Positions 15,677 through 23,817 of a DNA stretch of 64,000 bases are shown here, in pieces. The stretch lies in NCBI GenBank assembly GCA_035550795.1, contig DASZOL010000054.1, positions 13,641 through 77,640 on the forward strand, in the 5' to 3' direction. Made by a program: the position numbers and the translations under genes. Origin of the DNA: DASRDR01 sp035550795 (GTDB lineage Bacteria; Methylomirabilota; Methylomirabilia; Rokubacteriales; DASRDR01). The first letter of the stretch is position 1. Each line of letters begins with the position of its first letter. Under the pieces are notes generated by a model that was given only the letters and a program-made list of their open reading frames with translations, did not search any database and was not told where the DNA came from.

Positions 15677-16761
15677 GGCGGCCGTCGCGCGCGCGGCGCC
15701 GTCGAGTCGCCCGACCGGTCCGCATCGGCCTTGCGTTCAACCGGAAGCCGGCCGGCGCGGGCCGCGACGCCCGGTCCGCTCCCGGCGGCCCGCAGCGCCC
15801 GGCGCCGGCCGACCTCTACGCCGAATGGGACGACGAGGGCACGGTGGCGGCGATCGAGGAGGCGCTGGCGGAAGCCGGGGAAGTCACGCGCCTGGAGGCG
15901 ACGGAGGACTTCCCGCTCCGTCTCCGCGAGGCCAGGCCCGACATCGTCTTCAACGTGGCGGAGGGGCTCTGGGGGCCAAGCCGTGAGACGCACGTGCCGT
16001 CGCTCTGCGAGTTCTGGAACGTCCCCTACACGGGCAGCGATCCGCTGACGCTGGCCATCTGCCTGGACAAGGCCCGTACCAAGGAGATCCTCTCCTATCA
16101 CGGCATCCCGACGGCCGACTTCACCGTGGCGCCGCTGGGCGAGCCGCTCGACGGGATCCCGCGTCTGCCCGTGGTGGTCAAGCCGGTCCACGAGGGGTCC
16201 AGCAAGGGGATCACCCAGGCATCCCTCTGTCGGACCCGAGCCGAGGTCGGTCGCGCCGTCGGGGTGGTGCGGACGCGGTACCGCCAGCCGGCGCTCATCG
16301 AGCGCTGGCTTCCCGGCCGGGAGTTCACCTGCGCGATCCTCGGGAACGGCCCCAAGACCACCCTGCTCCCCCTGGTCGAGGTTGACTTCGACGCGCTGCC
16401 GCGCGGGGCCGCGCGCCTCTATTCCTACGAGGCCAAGTGGCTGTGGGACACTCCCCAGAGGCCGCTGGCCATCTTCCGGTGTCCGGCCGACGTCTTCCGC
16501 GGGCTCGCTCGCCGGATCGAGCAAACGGTGCTGTGGGCGTACCGGGTCCTCCGCTGCCGGGACTGGGCCCGCATCGACGTCCGCTGCGACGCGCGCGGGG
16601 TGCCTCACGTCCTGGAGGTGAACCCTCTGCCCGGGGTGCTCCCCGACCCGGCGATGAACTCCTGCTTCCCCAAGGCGGCGCGGGCCGCCGGCCTCGACTA
16701 CGGTCCGATGATCCTGGCGGTCCTCCGCGCCGGCGCCAAGCGACATGGCATCGCCCTCTAG
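15673..16761 (+). CDS. D-alanine--D-alanine ligase-like ATP-grasp enzyme (1)
   Basis: 362-residue ATP-grasp carboxylate-amine ligase. After an Arg-rich N-terminus come a Rossmann-like pre-ATP-grasp region (VRIGLAFNRKPAG), the DIVFNVAEGLWGPSRE segment, PYTGSDPLTLAICLDKARTK (as in Ddl), VVKPVHEGSSKGI, the ATP-grasp lysine and EGSS loop, and VLEVNPLPGVLPDPAMNS with metal-binding E/N. It is too divergent at the substrate end to call Ddl for peptidoglycan. It overlaps ATP-grasp 2 by 17 nt, which implies joint function, perhaps making an amide between two amino acids. Confidence 0.82.
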   Translation: MRRPSRARRRRVARPVRIGLAFNRKPAGAGRDARSAPGGPQRPAPADLYAEWDDEGTVAAIEEALAEAGEVTRLEATEDFPLRLREARPDIVFNVAEGLWGPSRETHVPSLCEFWNVPYTGSDPLTLAICLDKARTKEILSYHGIPTADFTVAPLGEPLDGIPRLPVVVKPVHEGSSKGITQASLCRTRAEVGRAVGVVRTRYRQPALIERWLPGREFTCAILGNGPKTTLLPLVEVDFDALPRGAARLYSYEAKWLWDTPQRPLAIFRCPADVFRGLARRIEQTVLWAYRVLRCRDWARIDVRCDARGVPHVLEVNPLPGVLPDPAMNSCFPKAARAAGLDYGPMILAVLRAGAKRHGIAL

Positions 16762-17890
16762 GCCAGGCACGAGGACACGCGGGCGACCGCGCGTGGCCAT
16801 CATCACCGATGCGCAATCGGAGGCGACGGCCCAGTCCATGGGCACGCCCGCGGCCCCGGGCGGGCCCGAGCCCGTGGCCGCCGCGCTGCGGACGCTGGGC
16901 TACGAGCCGGCCCTGGTGGAGTTCGACGGAGACATGGCCGCGTGGCTGGCGGAGCTCGCGACCGGGCGCTTCCAGATCGTGTTCAACCTGTGCGAGGGCC
17001 TGAACAACCAGGCGGCCGGAGAGCCCGTCGCGGCCGCCTTGGTCGAGCTCCTCGGCATCCCGCTGACCGGGGCGCCCTCCGAGATGCTCGCGCTCTGCTT
17101 CCGGAAGGACCGCACGAACGCGATCCTCAGCGTCCACGGCATTCCGGTCCCCGAATGGACGGCGACGCGCCCGGACGAGCCCCTCGGGCCATGGAACCGG
17201 TTCCCGGCGATCGTGAAGCCCGCGGGTGAGGACGGATCGTTCGGGATCGCTTCCGACTCCGTGGTCGCCGACCGGGCCGGCCTCAAGGCCATCGTCGCTC
17301 GCGGGCGCCGGCAGTGGGGACGCATGCTGGTCCAGCGATTCATCCGGGGCCGGGAGTTCACCCTGGCGATCGTCGGCGGGCGGGTGCTCCCTCACGCCGA
17401 GATCGACTTCAGCAGCCTGCCTCGCGAGCTGCCCGCGGTGGTGACGTACGCGGCGAAGTGGGACTACGGCAGCCTGGAGGAGCGCGGGACGGTCCCCCGG
17501 TGCCCCGCGCGCATCTCTCCGCGCCTGGCCGTCCGCCTGACGCGGCTCGCGCGGCGAGTCTGGCGTGCCGTCGACGGCGCGGGGTACGGCCGGATCGACG
17601 TCCGGGTCGATCGTCGGGGCACGACGTTCGTGACCGACGTGAACCCCAATCCCGACCTCGGCACGAGCGTCGGGCTGGCACGGCAGGCGGCGGCGGCCGG
17701 CTGGAGCTACGTCGATCTCGTCAGCAGGATCGTCGAGGACGCTCTCGCTCGCGCGCACGCCAGGAACCCGGTCCCGAGTTCTCCGCCGGCCCTCGCACAC
17801 GCTCGACGCCCGACGAAGGGCATGCCGTACACCCAGCGCCTCGCGCCGGCCGCCGGCCGCCGCGAGCAAAGGGGAACGAGGTCGACGTGA
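16745..17890 (+). CDS. D-alanine--D-alanine ligase-like ATP-grasp enzyme (2)
   Basis: 381-residue second ATP-grasp protein. Landmarks are FQIVFNLCEGLNNQAAGE, PLTGAPSEMLALCFRKDRTN, AIVKPAGEDGSFGI, RGREFTLAIVGG and FVTDVNPNPDLGTSVG, so both the ATP-binding lysine and the acidic/Asn metal ligands are present. A long Arg/Pro tail follows the domain. It is a paralogue of the upstream enzyme but only distantly similar in sequence. It overlaps the upstream gene by 17 nt and the KamA gene by 4 nt (GTGA), so all three should be produced stoichiometrically. Confidence 0.82.
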   Translation: MASPSRPGTRTRGRPRVAIITDAQSEATAQSMGTPAAPGGPEPVAAALRTLGYEPALVEFDGDMAAWLAELATGRFQIVFNLCEGLNNQAAGEPVAAALVELLGIPLTGAPSEMLALCFRKDRTNAILSVHGIPVPEWTATRPDEPLGPWNRFPAIVKPAGEDGSFGIASDSVVADRAGLKAIVARGRRQWGRMLVQRFIRGREFTLAIVGGRVLPHAEIDFSSLPRELPAVVTYAAKWDYGSLEERGTVPRCPARISPRLAVRLTRLARRVWRAVDGAGYGRIDVRVDRRGTTFVTDVNPNPDLGTSVGLARQAAAAGWSYVDLVSRIVEDALARAHARNPVPSSPPALAHARRPTKGMPYTQRLAPAAGRREQRGTRST

Positions 17891-19146
17891 CGTACTGGCA
17901 AGAGAGTCTCCGCGAGTCGGTCACCACCGTCGGCGAGCTCGCCAAGCGCTTTGGAATCGAGCACGTCGACCAGGAAGCCGTGCAGAAGGCGATGGACCGG
18001 TTCAACCTGCGGATCACTCCCGAGGTGCTCGCACTCGTCCGTGAGCCCGGCGATCCGTTCTGGCGACAGTACGTCCCGGCGTCCGAGGAGAACCAGGTCG
18101 TCGACGGGATCGTCGACTCTCTCGACGAGGACGCGGATTCGCCGGTGCCGAACATCACCCACCGGTACCCGGACCGCGTTCTCTTCCTCGTGAGCCCCGT
18201 CTGCGCGGCCTACTGCCGGTTCTGCACCCGGCGGCGCAAGGTGGGCGATCCGGAGAAGATCCCCCTCGGCCAGTTCGACGCGGCGTTCGAGTACATCCGG
18301 CAGCACACCGAGGTCCGGGACGTCACCCTCTCGGGTGGCGACCCCCTGATGCTCTCCGACCGCCGCATCGAGTACCTCCTGGGGAAGCTGCGGGCCATCC
18401 CGCACGTCGAGATCGTGCGGATCCACACCCGCATGCCGTCGCAGCTGCCCGAGCGCGTGACGCCCGCGCTCTGCGAGACGATCAAGCGGTTCCACCCGGT
18501 GTTCGTCAACGTCCACTTCAACCATCCCGACGAGCTGACGCCGGCGACCCGGACGGCGCTGGCCATGCTCGCCGACGCCGGCTGCCCCCTCGGCAGCCAG
18601 ACCGTGCTGCTCAAGGGAGTGAACGACGATCCGGCGATCATGAAGCAGCTCATGCTGGAGCTGCTCAAGTGCCGGGTGCGCCCCTACTATCTCTACCAGG
18701 CCGATCTCGTCGCCGGCGGCGAGCACTTCCGCACCTCGGTCACCAAGGGGCTCGAGATCATCGCGGCGCTGCGGGGATGGACGTCGGGGCTGGCCGTGCC
18801 CCACTTCGTCATCGACGCCCCCGGCGGCGGCGGCAAGGTTCCGCTGCTGCCCGACTACGTGGAGACGCTCACCGACCGGGAGATCGTCCTGCGGAACTAC
18901 GCGGGCGAGACCTTCCGATACCTCCTGCCGGAACCGGACGAGCGGCGGGGGACGTCGAATGACCCGGACGTCCCCCGCCTCCGCCAGCCTACTGAAAGCC
19001 GGCCGGGCGGGAGTGCTCCGGCAGCACGACGCCGCTCCGCCGGAACTCCGCGCGAAACGCCTCGGCGTCCGCGCCCTCGAATCCGCGCATACCCTCACGG
19101 AGCAGCGTCACCGGCGACGCCGCCCGGTTCCCCCGACGCGCGCTGA
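17887..19146 (+). CDS. kamA: Lysine 2,3-aminomutase family radical SAM enzyme
   Basis: 419 residues from a GTG overlapping the upstream TGA. The radical-SAM cluster motif is C106-AAY-C110-RF-C113. The PLP lysine is K317 in DAPGGGGKVPLLP. D310 and D273 lie 7 and 44 residues before it, exactly the spacing of the lysine-binding Asp330 and Asp293 from Lys337 in Clostridium subterminale KAM, so L-lysine (giving beta-lysine) or a close analogue is the likely substrate. GGDPLML and RIHTRMPSQLPERV are also family blocks. The last about 65 residues, after ETFRYLLPEP, are low-complexity and overlap an antisense gene; the natural end of the fold is near 18940. Confidence 0.9.
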   Translation: MTYWQESLRESVTTVGELAKRFGIEHVDQEAVQKAMDRFNLRITPEVLALVREPGDPFWRQYVPASEENQVVDGIVDSLDEDADSPVPNITHRYPDRVLFLVSPVCAAYCRFCTRRRKVGDPEKIPLGQFDAAFEYIRQHTEVRDVTLSGGDPLMLSDRRIEYLLGKLRAIPHVEIVRIHTRMPSQLPERVTPALCETIKRFHPVFVNVHFNHPDELTPATRTALAMLADAGCPLGSQTVLLKGVNDDPAIMKQLMLELLKCRVRPYYLYQADLVAGGEHFRTSVTKGLEIIAALRGWTSGLAVPHFVIDAPGGGGKVPLLPDYVETLTDREIVLRNYAGETFRYLLPEPDERRGTSNDPDVPRLRQPTESRPGGSAPAARRRSAGTPRETPRRPRPRIRAYPHGAASPATPPGSPDAR

Positions 19147-19219
19147 CCTGGAGGACCCCCGCGAGCGCGACCACCACTCCAACTGCGAGCACCACGTCCA
19201 GCATCACGTCCTCCCTCAC
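18989..19219 (-). CDS. Small membrane protein of unknown function
   Basis: 76 residues from a GTG overlapping the upstream TGA (GTGA at 19216-19219). One transmembrane helix (MLDVVLAVGVVVALAGVLQV, residues 6-25) is followed by a cytoplasmic or periplasmic tail with LREGMRGFEGADAEAFRAEF. The tail looks folded. No family recognised. It runs antisense to the unusual C-terminal tail of KamA, which suggests that one of the two ends is spurious; its strong coupling to the 19216-19596 gene supports this one. Confidence 0.5.
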   Translation of the reverse strand: MREDVMLDVVLAVGVVVALAGVLQVSARRGNRAASPVTLLREGMRGFEGADAEAFRAEFRRSGVVLPEHSRPAGFQ

Positions 19220-19596
19220 GCGGCCTGGAGCCGCCGGCTGGCGCGGGCCGCGGGCCGGACCGCGCCCACGGCGGCCGGGCCCGGCGTCAGGACCAGCTCG
19301 TAGCGGCCCGCGCCCGCCCGCGTCAGGGTCTCATGCGCGATGGCCACGATGCGGCTCACCAGCGAGGGCCGGCCCACGGGGACCTGGATCTCGATCCGCC
19401 ACGGACCCCGTACGGGCTTCACGACGAGCGGGGCCACGATCGGGCCCAGCTCATCGGTGATGGCGTCCGTCAGCCGGATCTGACGCGCGACCATCCCTTC
19501 CCGGCGGCGGTCACGCCACGCGGCCAGGGCGAGCAACCCAAGGATCACCAGGATCGGCGAGGACATCGTCAGTATCGCGAGTGCGGCGCTTGCCAT
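19216..19596 (-). CDS. Membrane-anchored protein of unknown function
   Basis: 126 residues. A strong AAGGAGG ribosome-binding site precedes the ATG at 19594-19596, which rules out the longer upstream reading. The N-terminal hydrophobic helix (SSPILVILGLLALAAW) is followed by a mixed domain, LTDAITDELGPIVAPLVVKP, RIEIQVPVGRPSLVSRIVAI and RYELVLTPG, looking like a small alpha/beta fold on the outside or inside of the membrane. I do not recognise it. It is coupled to the 76-residue membrane protein downstream, so the pair may form a two-component membrane complex. Confidence 0.6.
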   Translation of the reverse strand: MASAALAILTMSSPILVILGLLALAAWRDRRREGMVARQIRLTDAITDELGPIVAPLVVKPVRGPWRIEIQVPVGRPSLVSRIVAIAHETLTRAGAGRYELVLTPGPAAVGAVRPAARASRRLQAA

Positions 19597-20031
19597 GGTC
19601 GGCCTCCTTCCCTCTTGCCGGGTGAGACACCGCGCAGGCCACGGCGTGAAAGGAGGGTGGGACGCGGCTGGCGGAGGCCGCAGGGGCGCGGCTACCGGGC
19701 GAGGAGCGCCCGGAGGGCCGCCGGTGTTTCGGCAGGAGCGTCCTCGGACAGGGGAGGCGCAGGGAGGGCTGCCCCCGCACGTCGCCGCCCCGGTCGGCCG
19801 CATCGTCCTCGACGTCGACCGGCTCCCGCCGGATAGTCCTCGCAAGTCGCGCGGATCCCGGCCGGGTCCTCAAAAAAAGGCCCGCGTGCGTCTCCGGATA
19901 GTCTTGAAGGAGCAGCACCCGCCGCCCCAGGCGGCCGACGACGGCGTGGCTCTCCAACCTGCGGGTCCGGAGCCGCTCCCGGCGAAACGCCGGGAGGAGG
20001 AGGCCGCCGGACGCCGCCGAGCCCGGCAGGA
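19597..20031. other. Intergenic region without a convincing gene
   Basis: About 435 bases between the end of the Ogt fusion gene and the 126-residue membrane protein. I see no ORF with a good start, ribosome-binding site or recognisable protein. It holds a run of seven A at about 19872-19879 flanked by CGGG/CCCG-type complementary blocks, and two imperfect copies of CGGATAGTC (about 19830 and 19897). A promoter for the 19596 minus-strand gene should be here. Confidence 0.5.
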
Positions 20032-21006
20032 TCAGTTGACCTCGTGGAGCGGGTGGAGGTCCGGTCGGCAAGTCGTGCACGGGCGGAGTCCCACCGCCTC
20101 GGCGCGGTTCCGGGAGCCGAAGTACGTGAGCAGCCCGGAGTGAAGCGCCTCCACCGAGGCGCAGCTCGGGATGCAGTACTCGCTCTCCCCGGGTGCGAGC
20201 AGGTACATCGCGCTCTTGGCCACCGCGAAGTCATCGTGCGCCGGCACCATCGGCACCCCCTCGGTCGAGAGAAGGCGGCGCTTGCGGTCGGTCTCGCCGC
20301 CGGCGTACCCGGTCAGGAGCCCGGTGGCTCCTACGACTCGGTGGCACGGAATCGCGACGGGGACCGGGTTCCACCGGAGGGCCTGCGCCACCGCCCGCAC
20401 GGCCTGTGGCCGGCCGAGGTCGCTGGCGAGCCGCTTGTACGACACGACGGCCCCGTAGGGGATGCTGGCCGTCCGCTCCAGCACGCTTCGCTGGAACGAA
20501 CTCCTCGCGAGTCGCAGGTCGAGCGGCCAGTCCAGCCGATGCGTGCGCCCCTCGACGTACGCCCGGAAGTCCCGGTAGAGGCCCTCCGCCTCTCCCCCGT
20601 CCTCGACCGTCTCGATCCCGCGCAGACGGGCCAGGCGCGAGCTCGCGACGTCGCGGCGCCCGTGAAGGTACTCGAGGAGCATCACGCCCTGCTCCGAGTG
20701 CGCGAGGAGAACCGGTCCCAGCGGTGAATCGAACACACGGTACGCCACGATGCGACTCTTGAGGTCCAGCAGACGCGACTCGAGTCGCTCCCGAGACTGG
20801 GCGACGCCCTGAGAATCCACCGCCGCCTCGCGGATGGCGCCCAGCGAACGGTCGATCGCACGGTAACCTGAGTGCTCGACCCGACAGGGCTCGCACTTCG
20901 CGAGGTGTGCGGCCACGCGCCCCTCGGCGGTGGCGTCCGCTTCGCCGATCGCCGCGGCCACGAGGTCCGCCTCGATCTCGACGCAGTTCGCCGCCCTCTG
21001 CTTCAC
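20032..21006 (-). CDS. Anti-sigma-type zinc motif / O6-alkylguanine-DNA methyltransferase / Ada-type zinc domain fusion
   Basis: 324 residues with three parts. Residues 1-45 carry C8 and H34-xxx-C38-xx-C41, the ZAS-like zinc motif of anti-ECF-sigma factors. Residues about 115-260 are a methyltransferase with the active-site PCHR, acceptor C221, preceded by YGAVVSYKRLA and FQRSVLE. Residues about 262-324 have C278-xxx-C282 and C310-xx-C313 with RPCTTCRPD, matching the four zinc cysteines of Ada (38, 42, 69, 72), where Cys38 is the methylphosphotriester acceptor. The AraC-type domain of Ada is absent. The GTG start overlaps the sigma gene stop (GTGA), so this is probably an alkylation-sensing anti-sigma factor (inference). 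Confidence 0.85.
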   Translation of the reverse strand: MKQRAANCVEIEADLVAAAIGEADATAEGRVAAHLAKCEPCRVEHSGYRAIDRSLGAIREAAVDSQGVAQSRERLESRLLDLKSRIVAYRVFDSPLGPVLLAHSEQGVMLLEYLHGRRDVASSRLARLRGIETVEDGGEAEGLYRDFRAYVEGRTHRLDWPLDLRLARSSFQRSVLERTASIPYGAVVSYKRLASDLGRPQAVRAVAQALRWNPVPVAIPCHRVVGATGLLTGYAGGETDRKRRLLSTEGVPMVPAHDDFAVAKSAMYLLAPGESEYCIPSCASVEALHSGLLTYFGSRNRAEAVGLRPCTTCRPDLHPLHEVN

Positions 21007-21530
21007 GATGCGAGCTCCTTCCCGATCAGCTCGCGCCCCTGCAAGGCGCGGCGAATCTTCCGGAGAGCCTGAAAGACGTGGGCCCGGGCGGTCTCCGCCG
21101 AGCACTCGATGCTCCGGCCGATGGCTTCGTAGTCCAGCCCGTGGACCTTCCTCTGCAGGAAGGCGAGGCGCTGCTTTAGCGGGAGCTCCGAGACGACTTG
21201 CTCCACGGCGGTCCCGAGCTCCTGCGAGAGAGTCACCCCGTCCGGTCGCTCCTCGTCCGTCTCCCGGGTCTCCGTCACGACCGCCGCGTACGCGAGCCGG
21301 CGCCGCTTCTGTGACCGGAAGTGGTTCCGCGTGAGGTTCGTCGCGATGGTGAACAGCCAGGCCCGCGCGTTGGCGTCGGGGGGGAGCGACCGGTGCGCCC
21401 GGAATGCACGGAGGAACGTCTCCTGCGAGAGGTCGTCGGCGTCCTGCCGCCGCCCCGTGACCCGGAGGACGTACCGGTAGATCTCGGCATGGTGATCGGA
21501 CATCAACGCCTCGAAACTCCGATCGCTCAT
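21003..21530 (-). CDS. ECF-family RNA polymerase sigma factor
   Basis: 175 residues from the ATG at 21528-21530; a 22-residue longer reading exists but lacks similarity. Region 2 is HHAEIYRYVLRVTGRRQDADDLSQETFLRAF with the core-binding DADDLSQETF. ARAWLFTIATNLTRNHFRSQ follows. Region 4 is LPLKQRLAFLQRKVHGLDYEAIGRSIECSAETARAHVFQALRK (read in parts), giving the -35-binding helix-turn-helix. The downstream fused Ogt/anti-sigma gene is translationally coupled. Transcription probably starts in the unusual AT-rich stretch just upstream, perhaps autoregulated. Confidence 0.92.
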   Translation of the reverse strand: MSDRSFEALMSDHHAEIYRYVLRVTGRRQDADDLSQETFLRAFRAHRSLPPDANARAWLFTIATNLTRNHFRSQKRRRLAYAAVVTETRETDEERPDGVTLSQELGTAVEQVVSELPLKQRLAFLQRKVHGLDYEAIGRSIECSAETARAHVFQALRKIRRALQGRELIGKELAS

Positions 21531-21602
21531 CACTGCAAAAGACCCCGGAGCCGAGCTTGCGTGAAAGGGTGGCCGAGCGGAAGCGCCTGGCGCCACGAGT
21601 CT

Positions 21603-21670
21603 GAGACGCTTATAGTTAAATAAATCAATACGTTATACCGTCACTACTTCGACGATGCAGGAACATCGTC
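21603..21670 (-). promoter_or_regulatory. AT-rich promoter region and 7-bp inverted repeat upstream of the sigma gene
   Basis: Positions about 21608-21637 are almost pure A/T (with TATAG, TTAAATAAATC and TTATAC), in sharp contrast to the surrounding very GC-rich DNA. It contains TATAAC- and TATAAG-like hexamers in the minus direction. Next to it an inverted repeat, GACGATG-(6)-CATCGTC at 21651-21670, could be an operator or the terminator stem of the upstream oxidoreductase gene, though no T-run follows. This is the expected promoter for the sigma/anti-sigma operon. Confidence 0.45.
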
Positions 21671-21677
21671 CGCCAAG

Positions 21678-23789
21678 CTAGCCCGCTCCTTCCGCTCCCC
21701 GCTGGGCGTGCCCGGAGAAGGTGGCCTCCGCGTGTTCGGCGCGAGTCAGCTCCACCATCGTCGAGTGGAAGGCCGGTCCGCCGCCCATGTCCGCCAGCCC
21801 GTCCGACGTCAGGACGTTCACTCCGCGCCCCCCCGGCATGAACTTGTGCCACCAGATCCCCTCGACGACCACCTGCCCCGGCGGCGTGTCGTCGGACAGC
21901 ACCGCCGTGAAGAGGGCCCGCCCGCGGTCGTTGCCGACGGCCACGAGGTCGCCCGCGTCGATCCGGCGCGAGGCCGCGTCGGCCGGATGAACCACAACGG
22001 TCGGGCCACCCTGGCGCGCCCGGAGCAATCCTGACTGGCTGAACGAGGAGTTCAGGAAGAAGCGGTTCGGGGGGACGTGGCAGCGGAGCGGGAAGCGCGA
22101 TCCGACGGCCGGGTTGTCCCCGCTCTCCCGGAGCGGGACATAGGTCGGGAGCGGCGGAAGCCCTTCCCGGAGGAGCGTATCCGAGTAGAGCTCCACCCGG
22201 CCCGACGGGGTGGGTGCCCCGTCGGCGAACGGCATGAAGGGCCGCGGGACGGTGAGCCGTACCGAGCGCTCGGCGCGCAGGCGCGCGTGAGTCACCCCTT
22301 CGGCGACCGGGCCCGCCGCCCGCAGGTACGCGTCGATCACCTGGGGGAGCGGCGTCGCGTAGTGCCGTTCGGCGATCCCCATCGCGCGGGCCAGCTGCCC
22401 GAACACCTCCCAGTTCGTCCGGGACTCCCCTTGCGGGCCGATCACGGCCTCGGCCAGCTGGAGGTAGAGGTGCCCGAACGATCGGTAGACGTCCCCGTGC
22501 TCCATGCTGGTGGTGGCCGGCAGCAGGAGATCGGCGTAGTCAGCGGTGTCCGTGTGGACCTGCTCGTGGACGACGGTGAAGAGATCCTCGCGGGCCAGCC
22601 CTTCCAGCACGAGGCTCGAGTTCGGACAGACCGCCGCCGGGTTCGAGTTGTACACGTAGAGCGCCATCACCGGCGGCCGCAGGCCCGGGTCCATCAGGGC
22701 GCGGCCCAGCTGGACCATGTTGATCGTGCGCGGCGCGGGCGAGGGCAGGAGGTCACGGCGTTCGAGCACCGCCTCGCCGGAGCCGAAGGCGCCCGAGCTT
22801 CCGAGGAGCGCGCCTCCGTGCGGGTGCGCGTACGCGCCCGTGAGCGCCGGCAGGCACGCGATCGCCCGGCAGGTCATGCCGCCGTTCTCGTGACGGGAGA
22901 GTCCGATCCCCACCCGGAGATACGAGGCGCGCGTCCGACCGTAGCGCCGCGCGAGGCTGACGATCGCGTCGGCCGACAGACCGGTGATCTCCGCGACGCG
23001 CCGAGGGGGATAGGCGGCCACGTGCTCGCGGAGCGCGTCGAAGCCGAGCGTCGCCCGGGCGATGTAGGTGTGGTCGAGGAGATCCTCACGGACGAGGACG
23101 TGCATCAGCCCGAGGGCCAGGGCCCCGTCCGTCCCGGACCGCACCATCAGGTGCTCGTCCGCCTGCCGGGCCGTCCGTGTCCGGTAGGGGTCGATGCAGA
23201 CGATGTGCGCGCCCCGCGCCCGCGCTTCCTTGACCAGCGTCATCAGGTTGATGTGGGTGTAGGCGGCGTTGATTCCCCAGAGCACGACCAGCTCCGACCC
23301 CACCATCTGCTCCGAGTCGTTCCCGGCCACGACCCCAAGCGTGGCCCGCCAGCCCGCGTAGGCGGTGGACACGCAGATCGTGCGGTCGAGCTGGCTCGCG
23401 CCGAGGGCATGAAAGAACGGGTGCCCGGCATGGTACTGGATGCGGCCAAGCGTCCCCGCGTAGGAGAAGGGCAGGATCGCCTCGGGGCCCCACTGGGCGA
23501 TGGTCCGGGTGAATCGGTGGACGATCTCTTCGATGGCGTCGTCCCAGGAGACCACCTCGAATGCGGCCGCGCCCTTCGGTCCCACGCGCCGCATCGGCCG
23601 GAGCACCCGGAGCGGAGAGTACACGCGCTCCGCGTAGTCATGCACCTTGCCGCAGATCACCCCACGCGTGAACGGATGCGTCCGGTCGCCGACGACGTCG
23701 ACGATCCGGCCGTTCTCCGTCGTGACCTCGAGCGCGCAGGCGGAGGGACAGTCGTGAGGACACACCGACGCGTGCGTGCCGCGCGTCAC
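21678..23789 (-). CDS. Molybdopterin-dependent oxidoreductase (DMSO reductase superfamily)
   Basis: 703 residues starting at a GTG. The N-terminus binds a [4Fe-4S] cluster through CPHDCPSAC and GVICGK, and there is no Tat signal, so it should be cytoplasmic. LVVLWGINAAYTHINLM, IVCIDPYRTRTARQAD and the C-terminal molydopterin dinucleotide-binding domain (NRFFLNSSFSQSG, HPADAASRRIDAGD) are present. At the Mo-ligand position TICVSTAYAGW has Cys where formate dehydrogenase H has selenocysteine. Formate dehydrogenase-like or other oxotransferase activity is possible; no partner subunits lie nearby, so the electron acceptor is unknown. Confidence 0.88.
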   Translation of the reverse strand: MTRGTHASVCPHDCPSACALEVTTENGRIVDVVGDRTHPFTRGVICGKVHDYAERVYSPLRVLRPMRRVGPKGAAAFEVVSWDDAIEEIVHRFTRTIAQWGPEAILPFSYAGTLGRIQYHAGHPFFHALGASQLDRTICVSTAYAGWRATLGVVAGNDSEQMVGSELVVLWGINAAYTHINLMTLVKEARARGAHIVCIDPYRTRTARQADEHLMVRSGTDGALALGLMHVLVREDLLDHTYIARATLGFDALREHVAAYPPRRVAEITGLSADAIVSLARRYGRTRASYLRVGIGLSRHENGGMTCRAIACLPALTGAYAHPHGGALLGSSGAFGSGEAVLERRDLLPSPAPRTINMVQLGRALMDPGLRPPVMALYVYNSNPAAVCPNSSLVLEGLAREDLFTVVHEQVHTDTADYADLLLPATTSMEHGDVYRSFGHLYLQLAEAVIGPQGESRTNWEVFGQLARAMGIAERHYATPLPQVIDAYLRAAGPVAEGVTHARLRAERSVRLTVPRPFMPFADGAPTPSGRVELYSDTLLREGLPPLPTYVPLRESGDNPAVGSRFPLRCHVPPNRFFLNSSFSQSGLLRARQGGPTVVVHPADAASRRIDAGDLVAVGNDRGRALFTAVLSDDTPPGQVVVEGIWWHKFMPGGRGVNVLTSDGLADMGGGPAFHSTMVELTRAEHAEATFSGHAQRGAEGAG

Positions 23790-23817
23790 GGCGCCAACTC
23801 AGGGTTCCGACCGGGCC

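Noticed and set aside
19692..20031. Possible small gene ending ALRALLAR between Ogt and the membrane protein
   Set aside because: No start codon with a ribosome-binding site, and the frame continues as a shadow into the Ogt gene.
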